A DNA stretch of 64,000 bases from Candidatus Poribacteria bacterium. Lineage in GTDB: Bacteria; Poribacteria; WGA-4E; WGA-3G. The DNA is taken from NCBI GenBank assembly GCA_026706025.1, contig JAPOZO010000009.1:1-64000 (forward strand), read 5' to 3'. The notes beneath the pieces were generated by a model. It searched no databases. It saw only the letters and a program-made list of their open reading frames with translations, and was not told where the DNA came from. Shown here in pieces: positions 60,398 to 64,000 of this stretch; the first letter of the stretch is position 1; each line of letters starts with the position of its first letter. Made by a program: the position numbers and the translations under genes.

Positions 60398-61126
60398 ATG
60401 AGAAACATTCTCGCAGTTTGCACAAAAGAACTCTATACCTACTTTGTCTCACCCATCGCCTATTTCGTTTGCTTTGTTTTCACAGCAATTTCAGGATTTC
60501 TTTTCTCTATTCTGTTAATTTCGACAAGCGGACAGCAGGCTGGTACCGGCACACAGGTGATAGGAACGCTCTTCGGCAATATGGCAATCATCCTGCTCTT
60601 TTTTACACCCGTGTTGACGATGAAACTCTTTGCAGAAGAGCGGAAATCAGGGACAATTGAACTCTTGCTGACCTCACCCATTACAGATGGACAGGTAGTC
60701 CTCGGCAAATTTCTCGCGAGTTGGGTACTGCTACTCATAATGCTCGCCTTGACGCTCTTTTTTCCGCTCTTGACGCAACGTTTCGGTCCCTTGGATGGCG
60801 GCGTACTGTTGAGCGGTTATTTCGGTGTTATCCTTATCGGTTCCTCTTTCCTCGCTTTAGGATTGCTCATGTCGTCAATGTGTAAAAATCAACTCGTTGC
60901 AGCATTGACGAGTTTTGGTATCCTCATAACATTATGGGTCATCGGTTCGCTCTCATCTCAATACGGAGCCATCGGGGAACTTCTGAGTTATCTGTCGTTG
61001 CTTGAACACTATGACGATTTTACGCGTGGGGTCATTCTGCTTAAAGATGTTACCTACCATCTGAGTTTTACAGGGGTCTGCCTGTTTGCGACGTTCAAGT
61101 CCATTGAGTCATCAAAATGGAGATAA
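60398..61126 (+). CDS. ABC-2 type permease, GldF-like
   Basis: This 242-residue protein has about six transmembrane segments with the ABC-2 signature (FAEERKSGTIELLLTSPITD). It is the permease of a transporter of the gliding-motility GldAFG type. The ATPase (GldA-like) is not in the window; the preceding gene is a Cld-family protein. The gene with the GldG-type domain follows after 3 bases. Confidence 0.92.
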   Translation: MRNILAVCTKELYTYFVSPIAYFVCFVFTAISGFLFSILLISTSGQQAGTGTQVIGTLFGNMAIILLFFTPVLTMKLFAEERKSGTIELLLTSPITDGQVVLGKFLASWVLLLIMLALTLFFPLLTQRFGPLDGGVLLSGYFGVILIGSSFLALGLLMSSMCKNQLVAALTSFGILITLWVIGSLSSQYGAIGELLSYLSLLEHYDDFTRGVILLKDVTYHLSFTGVCLFATFKSIESSKWR

Positions 61127-61129
61127 GAG

Positions 61130-62776
61130 ATGCCGAGCAAAAACGTTACAGGACCGCTGTTTGGGTTCCTCGCCTTAATTTTTGGTTTCGCTGCAGTGGT
61201 AAGCCTGCTTTTTGGAGCAAAAACTGTCTTTTGGATACTCCTGCTCTTTTGCCTTACTGCATTGGCTATTTTTACCCGACTGCGATTCGCCGACTTTGTT
61301 AACTTTTTCATCAGCCGTCAAGCCCGCTACGGTGCAAACGTTGCGCTGAGTATCGTTGGCGTTATCGGTATAGCGGTCTTCCTCAACGCTATTGTGGTAC
61401 AACGGCTCGATAAAAGGGCTGATCTGACCCGCGACCAACTTTATAGCCTCTCGGAACCGACCCAAAAAATCCTGAAATCCCTTAACACTGAAATTCATAT
61501 AACCACATTTATGAGCGAAAAAGTTCCACCAGCAGACCGACAACGCACAATAGAGATGTTAGCGCTGTATCAGCACGAAAGCGACTCCTTAACTATCTCT
61601 CATGCGAATCCTTACATTGACATTCAGCTGGTAGAGAAGTATAATATTCGCAGAGATGGCACAGTAATTTTTGAGACACCCGGACGGCAAGAAAAGGTCA
61701 CCATACTTGAAGAGCAGAAATTCACAAGTGCCATTCTCAAACTTGTCCGAAAACAGACAAAGAAAATCTATTTTACTGTTGGACATGAAGAACGTTCCTT
61801 GGACGATTTCAACAGTACAGGATATAGCGAAGTAAAAGCGGAACTCGAAAATCAGAATTATGCTGCAGTCCCCCTCTCACTCCTGACCCAACCCGCTGTT
61901 CCAGCAGATTGTGAGGTACTCGTCATTGCCGGTCCAAAAAATGATTTGACTGCCCACGAAATCGGATTGGTGTCAAGATACCTTGCACAAAACGGGAAAC
62001 TGCTCCTATTGCTTGATCCATCGTTAACCTCCGCAAAAGATGTGAACAAAGGACTCGTTCAACTGATGAAAAGATGGGGGATAGCCGTAGGAAACGACTT
62101 GGTAGTTGACAGGGTCAGTTTTGTTTTCGAGCTGGGCCCCTCTGCTCCTTTCTCAAGTTTTCAACCGCACGACATCACCCGATCCGCTATGCAAGTGTCA
62201 ATCCCGTTCGCGGTTACCCGCTCTGTTACACCATTGGAAGATCGCAAAGCAGCAGATAGCGCAGGAAAACCTGCACTGGATGTGAAAAGCCTCGCAAAAA
62301 CTATCAATCCGACGGGTGTGAGTTGGGCAGAAACGGAGCGTGAAATCGATGAAACCTTCAATACGGAATCATACACCGCTGGATTAGATATGCCGGGGCC
62401 TATATCTATTGCAGTCGCAGCTGAAGAAAAAAATCAACCGCGCCAGCCGGATACAAGCTCTCAAAGTGGAAATACAGCAACTGAAACGACAGAAAGTCCA
62501 ACCCGAATCGTTGTTTTCGGGGATTCAGACTTCGCAACAAATATCTTTTTTCGATCCGCAAGTCGCGACCTGTTTTTAGCCACAATCAATTGGCTCACAT
62601 TAGAGGAAGACCTCATCGCCATCCGCCCCATTGATCTGAGGCAACAAGCCTTGCGTCGGATGGCTGTCCAAGATATCCGTCTCGTGCAGATAACCTCCGT
62701 CTTCCTTATCCCTTTAATTGTGTTCATTGGCGGGTTAGTTGTTTGGTGGCAGCGTCGCGAAGGAGGGAGCGCGTGA
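61130..62776 (+). CDS. GldG-like ABC-transporter auxiliary protein
   Basis: This 548-residue membrane protein has two N-terminal helices (PLFGFLALIFGFAAVVSLLF and following), a third near 80, and a long extracytoplasmic domain with RADLTRDQLYSLSEPTQKIL and YFTVGHEERSLDDFN, typical of the GldG/ABC_transp_aux family. A C-terminal helix (ITSVFLIPLIVFIGGLVVWW) re-enters the membrane. GTGA at its end overlaps the start of the next gene by four bases, indicating coupling. Confidence 0.9.
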   Translation: MPSKNVTGPLFGFLALIFGFAAVVSLLFGAKTVFWILLLFCLTALAIFTRLRFADFVNFFISRQARYGANVALSIVGVIGIAVFLNAIVVQRLDKRADLTRDQLYSLSEPTQKILKSLNTEIHITTFMSEKVPPADRQRTIEMLALYQHESDSLTISHANPYIDIQLVEKYNIRRDGTVIFETPGRQEKVTILEEQKFTSAILKLVRKQTKKIYFTVGHEERSLDDFNSTGYSEVKAELENQNYAAVPLSLLTQPAVPADCEVLVIAGPKNDLTAHEIGLVSRYLAQNGKLLLLLDPSLTSAKDVNKGLVQLMKRWGIAVGNDLVVDRVSFVFELGPSAPFSSFQPHDITRSAMQVSIPFAVTRSVTPLEDRKAADSAGKPALDVKSLAKTINPTGVSWAETEREIDETFNTESYTAGLDMPGPISIAVAAEEKNQPRQPDTSSQSGNTATETTESPTRIVVFGDSDFATNIFFRSASRDLFLATINWLTLEEDLIAIRPIDLRQQALRRMAVQDIRLVQITSVFLIPLIVFIGGLVVWWQRREGGSA

Positions 62777-64000
62777 ACTTCCGAACAACGCTTGTCATCA
62801 TTGTTCTCCTCATAGGCATTGGTGGGGCGTACTACCTGTTTTTTCAGGAACCGTCAGATCAGCCGACTGAAAACGAGAAGCCTGCGATTCATCAGGTCTA
62901 CGGCGTGGCACGCGATGCAGTTCAACAGGTGGAAATTGCGTTCGCAGATGCGGCCTATCAAAATCTGAAATTGGTAAAAGATACAACGGGTAACTGGCGA
63001 CTCACCGCCCCATTTCAGGCAGATGCAGACAGCGAGAGCGTCAGCCAAATGTTAGATGACATCCTCAACAAAGGGATCAAGCAGACCCTTGAAGTGACGG
63101 AGTTAGCACAGTATGGACTGGATACACCGAGTATAACACTCTCGCTTTGGACAGAAGGAGATTCCTCGGCAGCAACTTTCTTTATCGGCAAAAAAGCAAT
63201 TAACTTTTCTGTCTATGTCAAAGAGAAGTCGGAAAAACATATTTTTCTCATCGAATCCAGTGCCCTTGATGATCTGACGAAATCCCCGACAGACCTTCGC
63301 GACCGGTCAGTTATTAAGTTCAATCCGGCAACAGTCTCAAGTATTCAGTTTATACATAGGAATTCAGGTTCCACCGGTCAACCAAGCACAATTAATTGTG
63401 AAAAACGAGACGGGACATGGCACGTTATACATCCAATCAAAGCCGAAGCAGATGTCCAAGAAATTGAAACTTTGCTTTCGGAATTGCGTTCACTGAAAGT
63501 GTCATCCTTTGAAACTGACGGTCCTGATGCCAATGTCCTCACACGGTTAGAAAAGTCCGGTTTAGATGATCCACGTATCCAGATGAAACTCATAGATGAC
63601 GATAAGACTTACATGCTTGGCATCGGTGCTTCAGTTTCCTATGAAAACGGCAGGCAGGGACGCGTCTATGCCAAGGTTGCCGTTTATCAAGATGCCATCT
63701 ACACTGTGGCTGAAGACATCTATAATATTCTCAATAAATCTGTTTTTGATCTCCGGGATAAGCGGGTTATTGACTTTCAACGCATCGATACGGTTCGCAT
63801 TGAAATCAAACAAGATGAGGAGACAACTGTTTGCACGAAAAACCTTGATAACATCTGGGAATTGAAAACGCCAACAGGAAAACTAAAAACAGACGCGAAG
63901 GCAGTAGACGACCTACTTTTCGGCGTAGATTCTCTTGAGGCTGTCGCATTTGTCGATGATGCTACCAAAAACCTTGCATCTTATGGATTAGCATCACCGT
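62773..64000 (+). CDS. DUF4340-domain membrane protein (3' truncated by window end)
   Basis: The GTG at 62773 opens a frame that stays open to the end of the window (409 codons). The N-terminus is a single hydrophobic anchor (LVIIVLLIGIGGAYYLFF). The extracytoplasmic part carries repeated units of the form WRLTAPFQADADSESVSQML, LAQYGLDTPSITLS and a second repeat LEKSGLDDPRIQMKLIDD, as in DUF4340 proteins that accompany GldF/GldG-type transporters. Function is unknown; it is likely a structural or substrate-contact part of the same complex. Confidence 0.85.
   Translation, partial: MNFRTTLVIIVLLIGIGGAYYLFFQEPSDQPTENEKPAIHQVYGVARDAVQQVEIAFADAAYQNLKLVKDTTGNWRLTAPFQADADSESVSQMLDDILNKGIKQTLEVTELAQYGLDTPSITLSLWTEGDSSAATFFIGKKAINFSVYVKEKSEKHIFLIESSALDDLTKSPTDLRDRSVIKFNPATVSSIQFIHRNSGSTGQPSTINCEKRDGTWHVIHPIKAEADVQEIETLLSELRSLKVSSFETDGPDANVLTRLEKSGLDDPRIQMKLIDDDKTYMLGIGASVSYENGRQGRVYAKVAVYQDAIYTVAEDIYNILNKSVFDLRDKRVIDFQRIDTVRIEIKQDEETTVCTKNLDNIWELKTPTGKLKTDAKAVDDLLFGVDSLEAVAFVDDATKNLASYGLASP

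Overview
The window is a gene-dense piece of a bacterial chromosome of moderate GC content. No rRNA, tRNA, CRISPR array, integrase or full-length transposase was found. Gene content suggests a Candidatus Poribacteria-like or planctomycete-like lineage. The indicators are three Gfo/Idh/MocA oxidoreductases, a GH88 glycosidase, two large DUF6785-type membrane proteins, a LarA/DUF2088-type protein, a chlorite-dismutase-family protein, small PIN toxin/antitoxin pairs and many intergenic palindromes. This placement is inferred from gene families, not from a marker gene.

Layout. 0-6 kb: two tandem paralogous RND efflux pumps, the first cut by the window edge. 6-9 kb: an oxidoreductase converging on an AAA ATPase plus a PD-(D/E)XK-like partner. 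9-19 kb: GH88 hydrolase, heptose-phosphate adenylyltransferase-type enzyme, a degenerate EF-Tu paralogue, hisA, a sugar ABC permease and binding protein, FmdB-type zinc ribbon, CDF metal exporter, ferritin-like protein and a second oxidoreductase. 19-23 kb: an accessory island with an orphan antitoxin-like gene, gene fragments and a large nuclease-methyltransferase (type IIG-like) behind a perfect consensus promoter. 23.4-25.6 kb: a sigma-70 factor fused to about ten TPR units. 25.8-31 kb: SDR, coaE and a modABC molybdate importer with an extra acidic membrane microprotein. 31-38.6 kb: a plus-strand run containing a sugar isomerase, a nuclease-like protein, a cysteine-synthase-type enzyme, DUF1015, an esterase, a CinA N-domain, an extended IF-1, a J-domain protein and an SDR. 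38.7-44.5 kb: SH3 lipoprotein, third oxidoreductase coupled to a PIN pair, DUF3352-like protein, then a repeat-rich gap. 44.5-54 kb: DUF6785-type protein, endonuclease III, a membrane protein with an extracellular beta-sandwich, ATP sulfurylase, zinc alcohol dehydrogenase and a second DUF6785-type protein. 54-64 kb: LarA-like protein, a second PIN pair, core-MetE-like methyltransferase, a ClpX-like ATPase, a Cld-family protein and a GldF/GldG/DUF4340 operon cut by the window end.

Themes. Scattered sugar-acid and carbohydrate catabolism genes, metal handling (CDF, ferritin-like, Mo uptake) and sulfur metabolism genes (Sat, CysK/M-like, MetE-like) are mixed with accessory defence and toxin genes. 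Three classes of non-coding repeat lie between genes: a REP-like palindrome family with a GTAGG foot (at least 15 copies), CTGANAA heptamer tracts whose variable base is locus-specific (three loci), and a 147-160 bp MITE-like element with inverted ends (two copies).

The strongest candidates for new biology are the TPR-sigma fusion, the EF-Tu paralogue that lost its guanine-specificity motif, the ATPase/nuclease pair and the GTAGG palindrome family. Family names are given from recognition of motifs; no database search was possible.
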